Origin: Streptomyces nodosus
Lineage (GTDB): Bacteria > Actinomycetota > Actinomycetes > Streptomycetales > Streptomycetaceae
NCBI RefSeq assembly: GCF_008704995.1
Contig: NZ_CP023747.1
Location: forward strand, 5,676,001-5,740,000
DNA: 64,000 bases
Reading direction: 5' to 3'
The position numbers were made by a program, and so were the translations under genes. Under the pieces are notes generated by a model. The model was not told the origin of the DNA. It searched no databases and worked only from the letters and a program-made list of their open reading frames with translations. This document shows positions 43,232-52,133 of this stretch, piece by piece; within the stretch, counting starts at the first letter, position 1; every line of letters starts with the position of its first letter.

Positions 43232-44371
43232 ATGCGACTGTTGCCCCATCGGCTCGACACCGCGCGCGCCCTGCCGGGCTCGCTGCTCGCGGTTTTCGCA
43301 CTGGTCGCCGCCCTTCTGGCGGCCGCCCCGTCGGCCCATGCCGACACACAGATCTGCGATGCCTACGGGTCGACCACGATCCAGGGCCGCTATGTCGTCC
43401 AGAACAACCGCTGGGGTACCAGTGCCGCCCAGTGCATCACGGTCACAAGCTCCGGCTTCAAGGTCAGCCAGGCCGACGGATCGGTGCCCACCAACGGTGC
43501 CCCGAAGTCGTACCCCTCCGTCTACAACGGCTGCCACTACACCAATTGCTCCCCGGGGACGGCGCTTCCGGCCCGGCTGGACACCATCTCCAGTGCCCCG
43601 ACCAGCATTTCGTACAGCTATGTCAGTGACGCGGTCTACGACGCCGCCTACGACATCTGGCTGGACCCGACGGCCCGCAAGGACGGTGTGAACCGGACCG
43701 AGATCATGGTCTGGTTCAACAAGGTCGGATCGATCCAGCCGGTGGGCTCGCAGACCGGTACGGCCACGGTCGCCGGCCGTTCCTGGCAGGTGTGGTCCGG
43801 CAGCAACGGTTCCAACAACGTGCTGTCCTTCGTCGCCCCGTCGGCGATCGGAAGCTGGAACTTCGATGTGATGGACTTCGTCCAGCAGGCTGTCTCGCGT
43901 CAACTGGCTTCGAGCAACTGGTATCTGACGAGCGTCCAGGCGGGCTTCGAACCCTGGCAGAACGGGGCGGGGCTCGCCGTGACGTCGTTCTCCTCGGAGA
44001 TCCGCACGGGCGGCGGCGGGTCCGGCAACCCCGGCGGTGGCTCCGGTGGCCAGGCCGCCTGCCAGGTGGCGTACGCCACCAACGTCTGGCAGGGCGGGTT
44101 CACCGCCGATGTCACCATCCGCAACACCGGTTCGGCACCGGTGGACGCCTGGAAGCTCGCCTTCACCCTGCCCTCCGGACAGGGCGTCACCAGCGCCTGG
44201 AACGCCACGCTGTCCGGGTCGTCGGGTGCCGTCACCGCGAGTGCCCTGAGCCACAACACGCAGATAGCCCCGGGCGGCAGTCAGACCTTCGGCTTCCAGG
44301 GCAGCTACGGCGGAACCTTCGCCGCACCGAGCTCCTTCACCCTCAACGGCACCGCCTGCACCACCGCCTGA
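43232..44371 (+). CDS. celB: Secreted GH12 endoglucanase with C-terminal CBM2
   Basis: The 379-residue precursor has a signal peptide (residues 1-37, cleavage after AHA), a GH12 catalytic domain (about 38-265: STTIQGRYVVQNNRWG, GAPKSYPSVYNGCHYTNCSP) with the two catalytic Glu in RTEIMVWFN and GFEPWQNG, a Gly/Ser linker and a family 2 cellulose-binding module (CQVAYATNVWQGGFTADVTI). The closest known protein from memory is CelB of Streptomyces lividans. It hydrolyses beta-1,4-glucans outside the cell and is under CebR control by the boxes upstream. Confidence 0.93.
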   Translation: MRLLPHRLDTARALPGSLLAVFALVAALLAAAPSAHADTQICDAYGSTTIQGRYVVQNNRWGTSAAQCITVTSSGFKVSQADGSVPTNGAPKSYPSVYNGCHYTNCSPGTALPARLDTISSAPTSISYSYVSDAVYDAAYDIWLDPTARKDGVNRTEIMVWFNKVGSIQPVGSQTGTATVAGRSWQVWSGSNGSNNVLSFVAPSAIGSWNFDVMDFVQQAVSRQLASSNWYLTSVQAGFEPWQNGAGLAVTSFSSEIRTGGGGSGNPGGGSGGQAACQVAYATNVWQGGFTADVTIRNTGSAPVDAWKLAFTLPSGQGVTSAWNATLSGSSGAVTASALSHNTQIAPGGSQTFGFQGSYGGTFAAPSSFTLNGTACTTA

Positions 44372-44384
44372 CATCCCCGGGTGA

Positions 44385-44410
44385 CGCGCCGCCCACGTCC
44401 GGGCGGCGCG
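44385..44410 (+). terminator. Terminator after the endoglucanase gene
   Basis: A 10-bp perfect stem (CGCGCCGCCC with GGGCGGCGCG) and a six-base loop start 14 bases after the stop codon. Confidence 0.75.
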
Positions 44411-44464
44411 CCTCCGGGCGATCGGGGCGAGTGGAGGCGGAAGCACTCGCACTCCCAGCGCAAC

Positions 44465-44522
44465 GGACGTGCACCCCCCAGTAAGGACGTACACCCCAGT
44501 AAGGACGTACACCCCCCAGTAA
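44465..44522 (+). repeat. Three tandem 18-20-bp repeats before the LPMO gene
   Basis: The unit GGACGTACACCCCCCAGTAA occurs at 44465-44484 (one base changed), 44485-44502 (two C fewer) and 44503-44522. The array ends 16 bases before the GTG start, in the 5' leader or promoter of the monooxygenase gene. It could be a repeated regulator site or a slippage product. Confidence 0.8.
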
Positions 44523-44537
44523 GAAGGAAGGACCGAC

Positions 44538-45632
44538 GTGGCTCGACACAGCAGACTCCTGTCGGTGGCGGCGGCGTTCGCCACCCTGCTCGCGGCACTG
44601 GGCCTGACCCTCCTCGGTCAGGGCCGCGCCGAGGCACACGGCGTGGCGATGATGCCCGGTTCGCGCACCTATCTGTGTTACCAGGACGGCCGCACCGCCA
44701 CCGGTAGCCTCGACCCGACCAACCCCGCCTGTCGTGCCGCCCTGGCCAAGAGCGGCGCCACCCCCCTGTACAACTGGTTCGCCGTGCTGGACTCCAACGC
44801 CGGTGGCCGGGGCGCGGGTTATGTGCCGGACGGCACCCTGTGCAGCGCGGGCGACCGCTCGCCCTACGACTTCTCCGCCTACAACGCCGCCCGCAACGAC
44901 TGGCCCCGGACCCATCTGACCTCGGGCTCCACCATGCAGCTCCAGTACAGCAACTGGGCGGCGCACCCGGGTGACTTCCGCGTCTATGTGACCAAGCCCG
45001 GCTGGTCGTCCTCGTCCCAGGTGCGCTGGGCCGACCTGGACCTGATCCAGACGGTCAGCAATCCGCCCCAGCAGGGCTCGCCGGGCACCGACGGCGGCCA
45101 CTACTACTGGAACCTGACGCTGCCCTCCGGTCGCTCGGGTGACGCCCTGATCTTCATCCAGTGGGTCCGGTCCGACAGCCAGGAGAACTTCTTCTCCTGC
45201 TCGGACATCGCCTTCGACGGCGGCCACGGCGAGGTGACCGGCATGCGCGGGAGCCCCGGCACGCCTCCCACCGACCCCGGCACGCCTCCGACCGACCCGT
45301 CCACCCCGCCCGACTCGGGCAACGGTGCCTGCATGGCCGTGTACAACGTGGACAGCTCCTGGAACGGCGGGTTCCAGGGTTCCGTCGAGGTGATGAACCA
45401 CGGCACGGCTCCGCTGAACGGCTGGTCGGTGTCCTGGAAGCCGGGCACCGGGACCCAGGTCAGCAGTGTCTGGAACGGTTCCCTGTCCAAGGCCGGGGAC
45501 GGCACGATCACGGTCAAGAACGCCGACTACAACCGGACCATCCAGGCCAACGGCAGTGTGACCTTCGGATTCACCGCGACCTCCACCGGGAACAACTATC
45601 CGGTCGGTTCGGTCGGCTGTCTCACCCCCTGA
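44538..45632 (+). CDS. Secreted AA10 lytic polysaccharide monooxygenase with CBM2
   Basis: The 364-residue precursor is cut after AEA so that His34 becomes the N-terminus; with His143 (SNWAAHPGDF) it forms the copper histidine brace of AA10 enzymes. The catalytic domain (34-230) is followed by a Thr/Pro linker (GTPPTDPGTPPTDPSTPP) and a family 2 cellulose-binding module from about residue 262. It cleaves crystalline cellulose oxidatively and acts with the adjacent endoglucanase. GTG 44538 has AAGGAAGGA upstream. No CebR box is visible in its own leader. Confidence 0.93.
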   Translation: MARHSRLLSVAAAFATLLAALGLTLLGQGRAEAHGVAMMPGSRTYLCYQDGRTATGSLDPTNPACRAALAKSGATPLYNWFAVLDSNAGGRGAGYVPDGTLCSAGDRSPYDFSAYNAARNDWPRTHLTSGSTMQLQYSNWAAHPGDFRVYVTKPGWSSSSQVRWADLDLIQTVSNPPQQGSPGTDGGHYYWNLTLPSGRSGDALIFIQWVRSDSQENFFSCSDIAFDGGHGEVTGMRGSPGTPPTDPGTPPTDPSTPPDSGNGACMAVYNVDSSWNGGFQGSVEVMNHGTAPLNGWSVSWKPGTGTQVSSVWNGSLSKAGDGTITVKNADYNRTIQANGSVTFGFTATSTGNNYPVGSVGCLTP

Positions 45633-45656
45633 CGCCCACCGCGTCGCTCACCTCCC

Positions 45657-45685
45657 GGGCGCGCCGGCTCCTTGCCGGCGCGCCC
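45657..45685 (+). terminator. Terminator after the LPMO gene
   Basis: A perfect 12-bp stem (GGGCGCGCCGGC with GCCGGCGCGCCC) and five-base loop lie 25 bases after the stop. It may also serve the convergent hydrolase gene. Confidence 0.8.
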
Positions 45686-45718
45686 TTCGCGGGACGTCCG
45701 CCCTACCCGGTCACAGCA

Positions 45719-46462
45719 CTAGAGGAGGTGCCGGGCGAAGAACCGGGCCCCGGCGTCGAGCTCGAACTGCGGGACGCCGGTGTGCCCGCCGAGATTGGCG
45801 TGCAGGGTCTTCTCCTTGGTGCCGAAGGCGTCGAACAGGTCCAGGGCCGCCTGCCGGTCGTTCCCCTCGTCGTCCCACTGCAGCAGGACCTGCAGCGGAA
45901 TGCCGACCTGGCGGGCCTCCTCGAACATGGCGGCGGGCACCAGGCTCCCGGCGAAGAGGTTGGCGGCCGAGATGCGCGGCTCGACCGCCGCCAGCCGGAT
46001 GCCGATGGAGATCACTCCTCCCTCGTACCCGACCGGGCCGCCGATCTCGGGCAGCGACAGCAGGGCGTCCAGGGCGGCCTGCCATTCCGGGACCGACTTC
46101 TCGACGAGCGGGAGGACGAGGGCGTCGACGATCTCGTCACCGACCGGCTCGCCGGCCTCCATGGCCCGGCGCAGGTCGGCGCGGGCCTGCTCGACGGCGG
46201 CCCAACGGGGCCGGTCACCGCTCCCGGGGAGCTCGACGGTGGCCGCGGCGAAGCCGTACTCCGTCGCGTAGTACCGGGCCCGCCCCGCCAGCCGGGGATA
46301 CATCCTGCGCAGCCCGAGCGGGGGGTGGCCGATCAGGATCAGCGGCGCAGGTGTGGATGCGGACGCGGATGCGGGCGTCCACAGGATGCCGGGGATCTCG
46401 TCGAGGGAGAATGCGCGCTCGAGGACACCGTCGTCGAGCGGCTGTTCAGAGGTGAAATGCAC
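45719..46462 (-). CDS. Alpha/beta-hydrolase-like protein without an evident nucleophile Ser
   Basis: The 247-residue protein resembles small alpha/beta hydrolases: PLILIGHPPLGLRRMYPRLA, a nucleophile-elbow-like GPVGYEGGVISIGIRLA, VLLQWDDEGNDRQAALDLFD (acid strand) and NLGGHTGVP (possible catalytic His). The elbow has Glu where Ser, Asp or Cys is expected, so it may not be a classical esterase. It does not appear to be part of the cellulase group, being on the opposite strand. Function is unknown. Confidence 0.72.
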   Translation of the reverse strand: MHFTSEQPLDDGVLERAFSLDEIPGILWTPASASASTPAPLILIGHPPLGLRRMYPRLAGRARYYATEYGFAAATVELPGSGDRPRWAAVEQARADLRRAMEAGEPVGDEIVDALVLPLVEKSVPEWQAALDALLSLPEIGGPVGYEGGVISIGIRLAAVEPRISAANLFAGSLVPAAMFEEARQVGIPLQVLLQWDDEGNDRQAALDLFDAFGTKEKTLHANLGGHTGVPQFELDAGARFFARHLL

Positions 46463-46708
46463 GGTCGTGCCTTTCGGGAGAGCTCAGAAACGGCGCTCCC
46501 GGACGATTTATCGCCCGACCGTGACCCCGGAGGGGAGCACCCATGTCGATACGTTCACGGGTACCACCTCCTTGTTCTGACGCACGGCCTCCGGAAGGCT
46601 AGCAGACCGGCTCGGCAGGCGGCCGCCTGTCCGCCGCGGCCGGGGACGGCCGGGGCGCATGTCCGCCGTGGGCCGGAGAACGCGCGTCGGGCGGGTCCTG
46701 TGTCTCGC

Positions 46709-47368
46709 TCACCCCACTGCCAGGGTGTTCCAGTGGACCGTGCGGTCGCACCAGCGGTGCAGGAGGGTGTGGTCGTGGCCCACGGCGAGGAGGCCCGCGC
46801 CCGTGGTGCGGCGGTAGTCCTCGACGACGGTGACCAGGGCGGCGGTGGTGGAGGCGTCGAGCATGGCGGTCATCTCGTCGCAGATCAGCCAGCGGGGGCG
46901 CAGTACCAGGGCGCGGGCGAGGCAGGCGCGCTGGAGCTGGCCGTCGCTGACCTCGTGGGGGCGTCGGGACAGCAGGTCCGGGGTGAGGCCGACGGCCGTG
47001 GCGAGTTCGGTCACCTGCTCGGGAGGTGTGTCACGGCGGCCGGTGGCGCGCAGGGGTTCGGTGATCAGGTCGGTGAGGCTCAGCCGGGGGTCCGCGGAGA
47101 GCCGGGGCTGCTGGAAGACGACGCCGAAGGCGGTGCGTTGTGTGCGCGGGGCGCGGTGGCGCCAGCGGCGCACCGGGGCGCCGTCGAGGAGGAGGGCGCC
47201 GGAGTAGGGGCGGTGCAGCAGGGCGGCGACGCGGGCGAGGGTGGATTTGCCGCAGCCGCTGGGGCCGAGCAGGCCGACGGCCTCGCCCGGCTCGACCGTC
47301 AGGGAGGCGTCCCGCACCACGGGGGCGTTTCGGTCGTATCCGGCGGTGATGGCGCGCAGTTCAAGCAC
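46709..47368 (-). CDS. ABC importer ATP-binding protein, DppF/OppF type
   Basis: The 219-residue ATPase has Walker A GPSGCGKST, signature VSDGQLQR and Walker B WLICDEMTAMLD. It is shorter than most DppF proteins and lacks their C-terminal extension. GTG 47368 is used because it overlaps the stop of the sister ATPase (GTGCTTGA). It is the last gene of a five-gene importer operon. Confidence 0.88.
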   Translation of the reverse strand: MLELRAITAGYDRNAPVVRDASLTVEPGEAVGLLGPSGCGKSTLARVAALLHRPYSGALLLDGAPVRRWRHRAPRTQRTAFGVVFQQPRLSADPRLSLTDLITEPLRATGRRDTPPEQVTELATAVGLTPDLLSRRPHEVSDGQLQRACLARALVLRPRWLICDEMTAMLDASTTAALVTVVEDYRRTTGAGLLAVGHDHTLLHRWCDRTVHWNTLAVG

Positions 47369-48326
47369 GGGCGTCCTCCGGGACGTGCGGGTGGTGGCAG
47401 GCGACGGTCCCGGTCGGCCGCGGGGGCGTCGCACAGGCGTCGGTGGCGCGGGGGCAGCGCGGTGCGAAGGCGCAGCCGTCCGGGAGGGCGTCGAGTTCCG
47501 GGGGCATGCCGGGGATGGGGGCGAAGGCGCGGTCGGGCAGGGCCTGGAGGAGGCCTCGGCTGTAGGGATGGCGGGGGCCCGGGGTGCCGAAGAAGGCGGT
47601 CGCGTCGGCGATCTCGACGATGCGGCCCGCGTACATCACGGCGATACGGTCGGCGATGCGTTCGGCCGCGGACAGATCGTGGGTGATCATCAGCAGGGCC
47701 CGGCCGGCCTCGTCGATGGGGCGGCGCAGTTCGTCGACCGTGCGCTCCACCAGTTCGCGGTCGAGTCCGGTGGTCGGTTCGTCGGCCAGTAGCAGGGGTG
47801 CGTCGCCGACCAGGGCCAGGGCGGTCGCGGCGCGCTGGGCGAGACCGCCGGAGAGCTGGTGGGGATGCCGGTCGAGGTGGTCCGCGGGGAAGGCCGCGCG
47901 TGCGGCGGACGCCTCGGCGGCCGCGCGGGTGGCCCGGCGGCCCCGGGTGCCGGTCAGGGCGGCGACCGTCTCCTCCAGATGGGATCGGACGGTGCGTACG
48001 GGGGTCAGATGGGCGGCGGGGCTCTGCGGGACGAGCCCGATGAGGCGGCCGCGCACGGTGCGGGCGAGGGTCCGCTCGTCGGCGGAGAGCAGATCGAGGC
48101 CGTCGAGCCCGGCCTCGCCCGCGGTCTCGGCGTTGGCGGGGAGCAGCCCGAGGAGGGCGGAGGCCAGGACGGACTTGCCGCAGCCGCTCTCCCCGATCAG
48201 GGCGAGACACTCCCCGGCCGCCACCTCGAAACGGGCGTCGGTGACGGCGGCGACGCGGCGCCCGCCGGGCATCAGAAAACGCACCGACAGCCCGCGTACC
48301 GACAGCACGGGAGGTCGCTCGGTCAC
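47361..48326 (-). CDS. ABC importer ATP-binding protein, DppD/OppD type
   Basis: The 321-residue ATPase has Walker A GESGCGKS, signature LSGGLAQR, Walker B LLLADEPTTGLD and the C-terminal cysteine-rich segment of oligopeptide/dipeptide/nickel transporters (GCAFAPRCPRATDAC). GTG 48326 overlaps the permease stop by 4 bases (GTGA). With its partner ATPase it powers import through the two permeases upstream. Confidence 0.9.
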   Translation of the reverse strand: MTERPPVLSVRGLSVRFLMPGGRRVAAVTDARFEVAAGECLALIGESGCGKSVLASALLGLLPANAETAGEAGLDGLDLLSADERTLARTVRGRLIGLVPQSPAAHLTPVRTVRSHLEETVAALTGTRGRRATRAAAEASAARAAFPADHLDRHPHQLSGGLAQRAATALALVGDAPLLLADEPTTGLDRELVERTVDELRRPIDEAGRALLMITHDLSAAERIADRIAVMYAGRIVEIADATAFFGTPGPRHPYSRGLLQALPDRAFAPIPGMPPELDALPDGCAFAPRCPRATDACATPPRPTGTVACHHPHVPEDARA

Positions 48327-49228
48327 AGCATCAGCTCCGATCGGCGGCGGGGGTTGAGCCGTTCCCGCCAGGCTCCGGCGAGGCCGGCCACGGCGAGGGT
48401 GGGGACGATGATGAACAGGCCCGGGAAGAGGGTCGGCCACCACTGTCCGGCCAGCAGCGAGCCCTGTGCGCCCTGGATGAGGGTGCCCAGGCTCGCGGTG
48501 TGGGTGGGCAGGCCGAGTCCCAAGAAGGACAGGGCCGACTCGTGCCACATGGCGTGCGGCACCATCAGTACGGCGGCGAGCCCGGCCTGGGGCAGCACGG
48601 CGGGCAGCAGATGACGTACCGCCACCCGCCACCGGGACGCGCCGCCCGAGACGGCGGCGTCGATGTACGGCCGGGCGCGCAGGGAGAGGACCTCGGCGCG
48701 GACGATCCGGGCGGTCGACAGCCAGTGGGTGAGCGCGACCGAGACGATCACCGGCCAGACGCCGGGCCGGAACAGGGCGACGATGAAGATGCCGAGCAGC
48801 AGATGGGGCACCGAGGAGACGGTGTCGACGACCCGCATCACGATGCGGTCCGCCCAGCCGCCCAGGGCTCCGGCGCAGGCCCCGACGGCGGTGCCGATCA
48901 CGGTCGCGGTGAGGGCCGCCGCCGCGCCGACCAGCAGGGAGACCCGCAGGCCGTAGACGCAGCGCAGCAGCAGGTCCCGGCCGACGTCGTCGGTGCCGAA
49001 GGGGTGGGCCCAGGAGGGCGGTCGCAGCTTGGCGGCCAGGTCGACGGCCTGCTGGTCGAGCTGGACGAGCGGCGGGACCAGCAGCACGGCGAGCAGGGTC
49101 GCGGTCACCAGGACCGCCGAGGTGCGCACCCGCAGGGCACGGGTGGAACGGCGGTCGGCGCCCCTCGAACGCCAGACGGTCCCGGACCGCGGTTTCGGAC
49201 GGTGCGTGGCCTCAGCCATGGGAGTCAC
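48323..49228 (-). CDS. ABC importer permease, DppC/NikC type
   Basis: The 301-residue permease has an N-terminal segment before a periplasmic loop (LRPPSWAHPFGTDDVGRDLL, the usual DppC motif) and the inner-membrane loop signature (DAAVSGGASRWRVAVRHLLP). About six membrane segments. It overlaps its neighbours by 4 bases on both sides. Confidence 0.9.
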   Translation of the reverse strand: MTPMAEATHRPKPRSGTVWRSRGADRRSTRALRVRTSAVLVTATLLAVLLVPPLVQLDQQAVDLAAKLRPPSWAHPFGTDDVGRDLLLRCVYGLRVSLLVGAAAALTATVIGTAVGACAGALGGWADRIVMRVVDTVSSVPHLLLGIFIVALFRPGVWPVIVSVALTHWLSTARIVRAEVLSLRARPYIDAAVSGGASRWRVAVRHLLPAVLPQAGLAAVLMVPHAMWHESALSFLGLGLPTHTASLGTLIQGAQGSLLAGQWWPTLFPGLFIIVPTLAVAGLAGAWRERLNPRRRSELML

Positions 49229-50223
49229 ATCTCACTGAGCTTCACCCTCGGGTCGAGGAGTCCATAGAGCAGGTCGGCGAGCAGATTGCCGATGAGCACG
49301 GCGGTGGCGGCCAGCGTCGTCAGAGCGGCGAGCAGCGGGAAGTCGACGGCGGTGGCCGCCTGCACGGTGGTCGCCGCGATGCCGGGCCAGCTGAAGACGC
49401 TCTCCACCAGCAGGGCGCCCGTGATGAGTTCGGGGACGCGGGAGCCGATCAGGGTGATGACCGGCAGCAGACCGGAGCGCAGCGCATGGCCGAGCAGCAC
49501 CGTGGTCTCGCTCAGGCCGCGGGCCCGGGCGCCGCGCACGGGGTCCTCCGCCAGGGCGTCGCCGACCCCCTGGCGTACGTACAGGGTGAACCAGGGCAGT
49601 TGGGAGACGGCGAGCACACCGGCGGGCAGCACCAGATGGCGGGCCACCTGCCCCGGGGTGATGTGTTCGCTGGCGGTGTCGGTGAGGCCGCCCGCCGGGA
49701 GGACGCCCAGCCGGAGGGCGAACAGCCAGACGGCGAGGAGCGCGATCCAGAAGACCGGGGCCGCTTCGAGGGCGTAGGCGACCGAACTGACACCGCGGTC
49801 GACCATCGATCCGGGGCGGCGGGCGGCCAGCACCCCCAGCAGGGTGCCGCCGAGCACGGCGGCTGCGAACGCGACCGCGCACAACAGCGAGGACCATACG
49901 AGGCGTTCGCCGATCACCTGGGCGACGGGCTGCCGCAGCAGGGTGGATCGGCCCAGGTCGCCGCCGAGAGCGGAGGTCAGCCAGTGCCACCAGCGGGCGG
50001 TGAAGGGCTGGTCCACACCGAGGTTGTCCCGCAGCCGGTCCAGGGTTTGCTGGTCGGCGCCGAGGGCGGCCGTGCCCGCGTAGGCCTTGACGGGGTCGAA
50101 GGGGGAGGCGGCGGCGACGGCGAAGACACCGAAGGTGACGACGAGGAGGACGGGGACGGCGGACAGGAGCCGCCGCCCCACCAGTCGTGCCATCGCTCCC
50201 CAGGGCAGGGAGGTGGTGGTCAC
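49225..50223 (-). CDS. ABC importer permease, DppB/NikB type
   Basis: The 332-residue permease starts with LVGRRLLSAVPVLLVVTFGV and carries the DppB features DNLGVDQPF, WWHWLTSALGGDLGRS and ARGLSETTVLLGHALRSGLL. GTG 50223 overlaps the binding-protein stop by 4 bases. The upstream extension of the frame lies inside the binding-protein gene. Confidence 0.9.
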   Translation of the reverse strand: MTTTSLPWGAMARLVGRRLLSAVPVLLVVTFGVFAVAAASPFDPVKAYAGTAALGADQQTLDRLRDNLGVDQPFTARWWHWLTSALGGDLGRSTLLRQPVAQVIGERLVWSSLLCAVAFAAAVLGGTLLGVLAARRPGSMVDRGVSSVAYALEAAPVFWIALLAVWLFALRLGVLPAGGLTDTASEHITPGQVARHLVLPAGVLAVSQLPWFTLYVRQGVGDALAEDPVRGARARGLSETTVLLGHALRSGLLPVITLIGSRVPELITGALLVESVFSWPGIAATTVQAATAVDFPLLAALTTLAATAVLIGNLLADLLYGLLDPRVKLSEM

Positions 50224-51818
50224 TTCGCGGGCTGCCAGTCCTGGATGTTCCACCAGGGACCGCTGGCGAACCCGTGCTCGTGCGGCTCGAGTTGGGTGGT
50301 CAGCCCCTGCCAGCGGTCCGCGAGCACATAGAGGTGGTCGATGTGGGTGAGGAAGGTGTAGCCGGGGTTCTCGACCAGTGCGTGCTGAACCGTGTCGTAG
50401 GCGTTCTCGCGGACGGTCCGGTCCCGGCTGCGGCGGCCGGTGTCGAGCGCCTTGTCCACGGCCGGGTCGCTGTAGCGGGCCATGTTGTTGAAGCCGTCGC
50501 CGGCGAGGGAGGAGTGCAGCAGGGTGTAGAGGCCGAAGTCGGGGTCGCCGGCGGAGCCGAAGCCCGCGAGGACCGCGTCGTCCTTCATCCGGGGCTCGAT
50601 GACCTCCCAGGTGGCGCTCTCCACGGTCACATCGATGCCGGCCTTCTTGGCGTCGGAGGCATAGGCGAGTGCGTGGTCCTGGCGGACCTTGTCCCCGGAG
50701 GGGTAGAGGAGGGTGAAGGAGGCCCGGCGGCCGTCCTTGACACGGATGCCGTCCTTGACACGGATGCCGTCCTTGCCGGTCCGCCAGCCCGCCTCGTCGA
50801 GGATGCGCCGGGCCCCGGCGAGGTCACGGGGCCGTTCGACGCTCTTGGCGAACCAGGGGTCGTCCATGGGCAGCGGCCCGTACGCGGGCCGTCCCGCGCC
50901 GTCGAGGATCTTGGCGACCATGGCCTCCCGGTCCACGGCGGAGTCGAGCGCCCGGCGGATCGCCCGGTCGCCGGTGACCTTGTTCTCGGTGGGGAGGGTG
51001 ACGGCCCGGAAGTCGTAGGACTTCGCCCGGTACGTCTTCTTGCCGTTCTCGCCCTTGAAGGTGGCGGCGAGCTGGGGCGGCAGGACCGCGCCGTCGAGGT
51101 CGCCGGAGCGCAGCCGGGTGGCGCGCACACTGTCGTCGGCGATGACCGCCATGGTGAACGTCTTGACCTTCGGCTCCCCGCCCCAGTAATGCGGGTTGGC
51201 CTTGAAGGTGAGCTTCTCGCCCTTGCTCCAGGCGGAGAGGACATAGGGGCCGGTGCCGACCGGCTCGGTGTTGAAGGAACCGGTGTTGGGGTCCTGCTTG
51301 CCGGCGATGTGCTCGGGGACGATGGGCAGCACGGTGCGCCCGGCGAACGGCGCGTACGGGTACTTCAGGGTGAAGACGACCCGGTTGCCACCGCTCGCCC
51401 GGACGTCCTTGACGGCGTCCAGTTCGCTGCGGGAGGTGTTATTGGTCTTCTTGTCCAGGACGGTCCGGTAGGTGAAGACCACGTCGTCGGTGGTCAGCGG
51501 CTTCCCGTCACTGAACTTCACGCCGTCGCGCAGGGTGTACGTGTAGGTGAGGCCGTCCGCGGTGACCTGGGGAAGCGTGGTGGCGAGGGCGGGCTTGAGC
51601 TTCAGTTGGGCGTCCCGGGCCAGCAGGCCGTCGAAGATCTTGGAGTTGCCGTCCTTGCCGTAGCCGAGCAGCGGGCTGAGGGTGTCCGGCTCGGCGGCCA
51701 CCCCGATCACGACGGAGGTGCCGTCGCTCCCGCCGCTGCCGGGGGCGGCGCAGGCGGCGACCCCGGCCGTCACCAACGCCGTGGCGACGGCGGCACTTCG
51801 TATTCGACGGGTCGTCAT
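50220..51818 (-). CDS. Extracellular solute-binding lipoprotein, family 5 (peptide/nickel)
   Basis: The 532-residue lipoprotein has a signal peptide with lipobox VAAC near residue 22 and the family 5 pattern (VAAEPDTLSPLL, YTYTLRDGVKFSDGKPLTTD, EPVGTGPYVLSAW). It delivers substrate to the permeases. Family 5 proteins bind peptides, nickel chelates, sugars or siderophore-like ligands; neighbours concerned with metals hint at a metal chelate but do not prove it. Around residue 350 a perfect 18-bp duplication gives KDGIRVKDGIRVKDG. It leads the five-gene operon. Confidence 0.9.
   Translation of the reverse strand: MTTRRIRSAAVATALVTAGVAACAAPGSGGSDGTSVVIGVAAEPDTLSPLLGYGKDGNSKIFDGLLARDAQLKLKPALATTLPQVTADGLTYTYTLRDGVKFSDGKPLTTDDVVFTYRTVLDKKTNNTSRSELDAVKDVRASGGNRVVFTLKYPYAPFAGRTVLPIVPEHIAGKQDPNTGSFNTEPVGTGPYVLSAWSKGEKLTFKANPHYWGGEPKVKTFTMAVIADDSVRATRLRSGDLDGAVLPPQLAATFKGENGKKTYRAKSYDFRAVTLPTENKVTGDRAIRRALDSAVDREAMVAKILDGAGRPAYGPLPMDDPWFAKSVERPRDLAGARRILDEAGWRTGKDGIRVKDGIRVKDGRRASFTLLYPSGDKVRQDHALAYASDAKKAGIDVTVESATWEVIEPRMKDDAVLAGFGSAGDPDFGLYTLLHSSLAGDGFNNMARYSDPAVDKALDTGRRSRDRTVRENAYDTVQHALVENPGYTFLTHIDHLYVLADRWQGLTTQLEPHEHGFASGPWWNIQDWQPAK
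50731..50775. repeat. 18-bp tandem duplication inside the binding-protein gene
   Basis: CCGTCCTTGACACGGATG occurs at 50731-50748 and 50749-50766, followed by half a unit. In frame it repeats KDGIRV, likely in a surface loop, by replication slippage. Confidence 0.85.
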
Positions 51819-51840
51819 GAGCCTCACACCTTTGTTGCAT

Positions 51841-51855
51841 GCCAATGGTTATTGC
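51841..51855. promoter_or_regulatory. Inverted repeat upstream of the binding-protein operon
   Basis: GCCAAT-GGTT-ATTGC is an imperfect inverted repeat 23 bases upstream of the binding-protein start. Its AT-rich core stands out in this GC-rich DNA and resembles Fur-family (Zur/Nur) sites in general design, but it does not match a consensus well. Confidence 0.3.
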
Positions 51856-51896
51856 GTATCTCTCGCAGCAGAAGGGTTACCCGGTCGGGGTGCCGT

Positions 51897-52133
51897 CTAT
51901 CCGGGGCGGAACCGGCTGCGCTCGTTCACCTCGGCCAGGCGGGCGTGGAGCAGCTCCGCGGGGGTGAGCGGCTGGACCTGGCCGGGCTCGGCGTCCCATT
52001 CCCGGCCGCCGGAGAGAGGGCGGAGCTGGAGGTGGGGGCCCTCGTGCCCCATCACGATGCCGACGCGGTCGCGGGCGGTGTCGCGTACGGCGGTGCCGGG
52101 TGGGGGAGGGGCGCCGGCGTACGGGGCGTTCAT
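51897..52133 (-). CDS. Small conserved Streptomyces protein (WhiJ/DUF397 neighbourhood type)
   Basis: The 78-residue product reads GTAVRDTARDRVGIVMGHEG, PHLQLRPLSGGREWDAEPGQ, then LTPAELLHARLAEVNER. This pattern (a DRVG-x-VM-x-x-EGP-x-x-QLRP core) is common in small Streptomyces genes near abaA/whiJ-like clusters. Function is unknown. The start overlaps the stop of the broken small gene upstream by 4 bases (ATGA), so they are an operon pair. Confidence 0.6.
   Translation of the reverse strand: MNAPYAGAPPPPGTAVRDTARDRVGIVMGHEGPHLQLRPLSGGREWDAEPGQVQPLTPAELLHARLAEVNERSRFRPG

Noticed and set aside
45161..47686. Plus-strand open frame of 841 codons over the LPMO, hydrolase and importer genes
   Set aside because: It crosses three genuine genes and two terminators; composition is that of a shadow frame.
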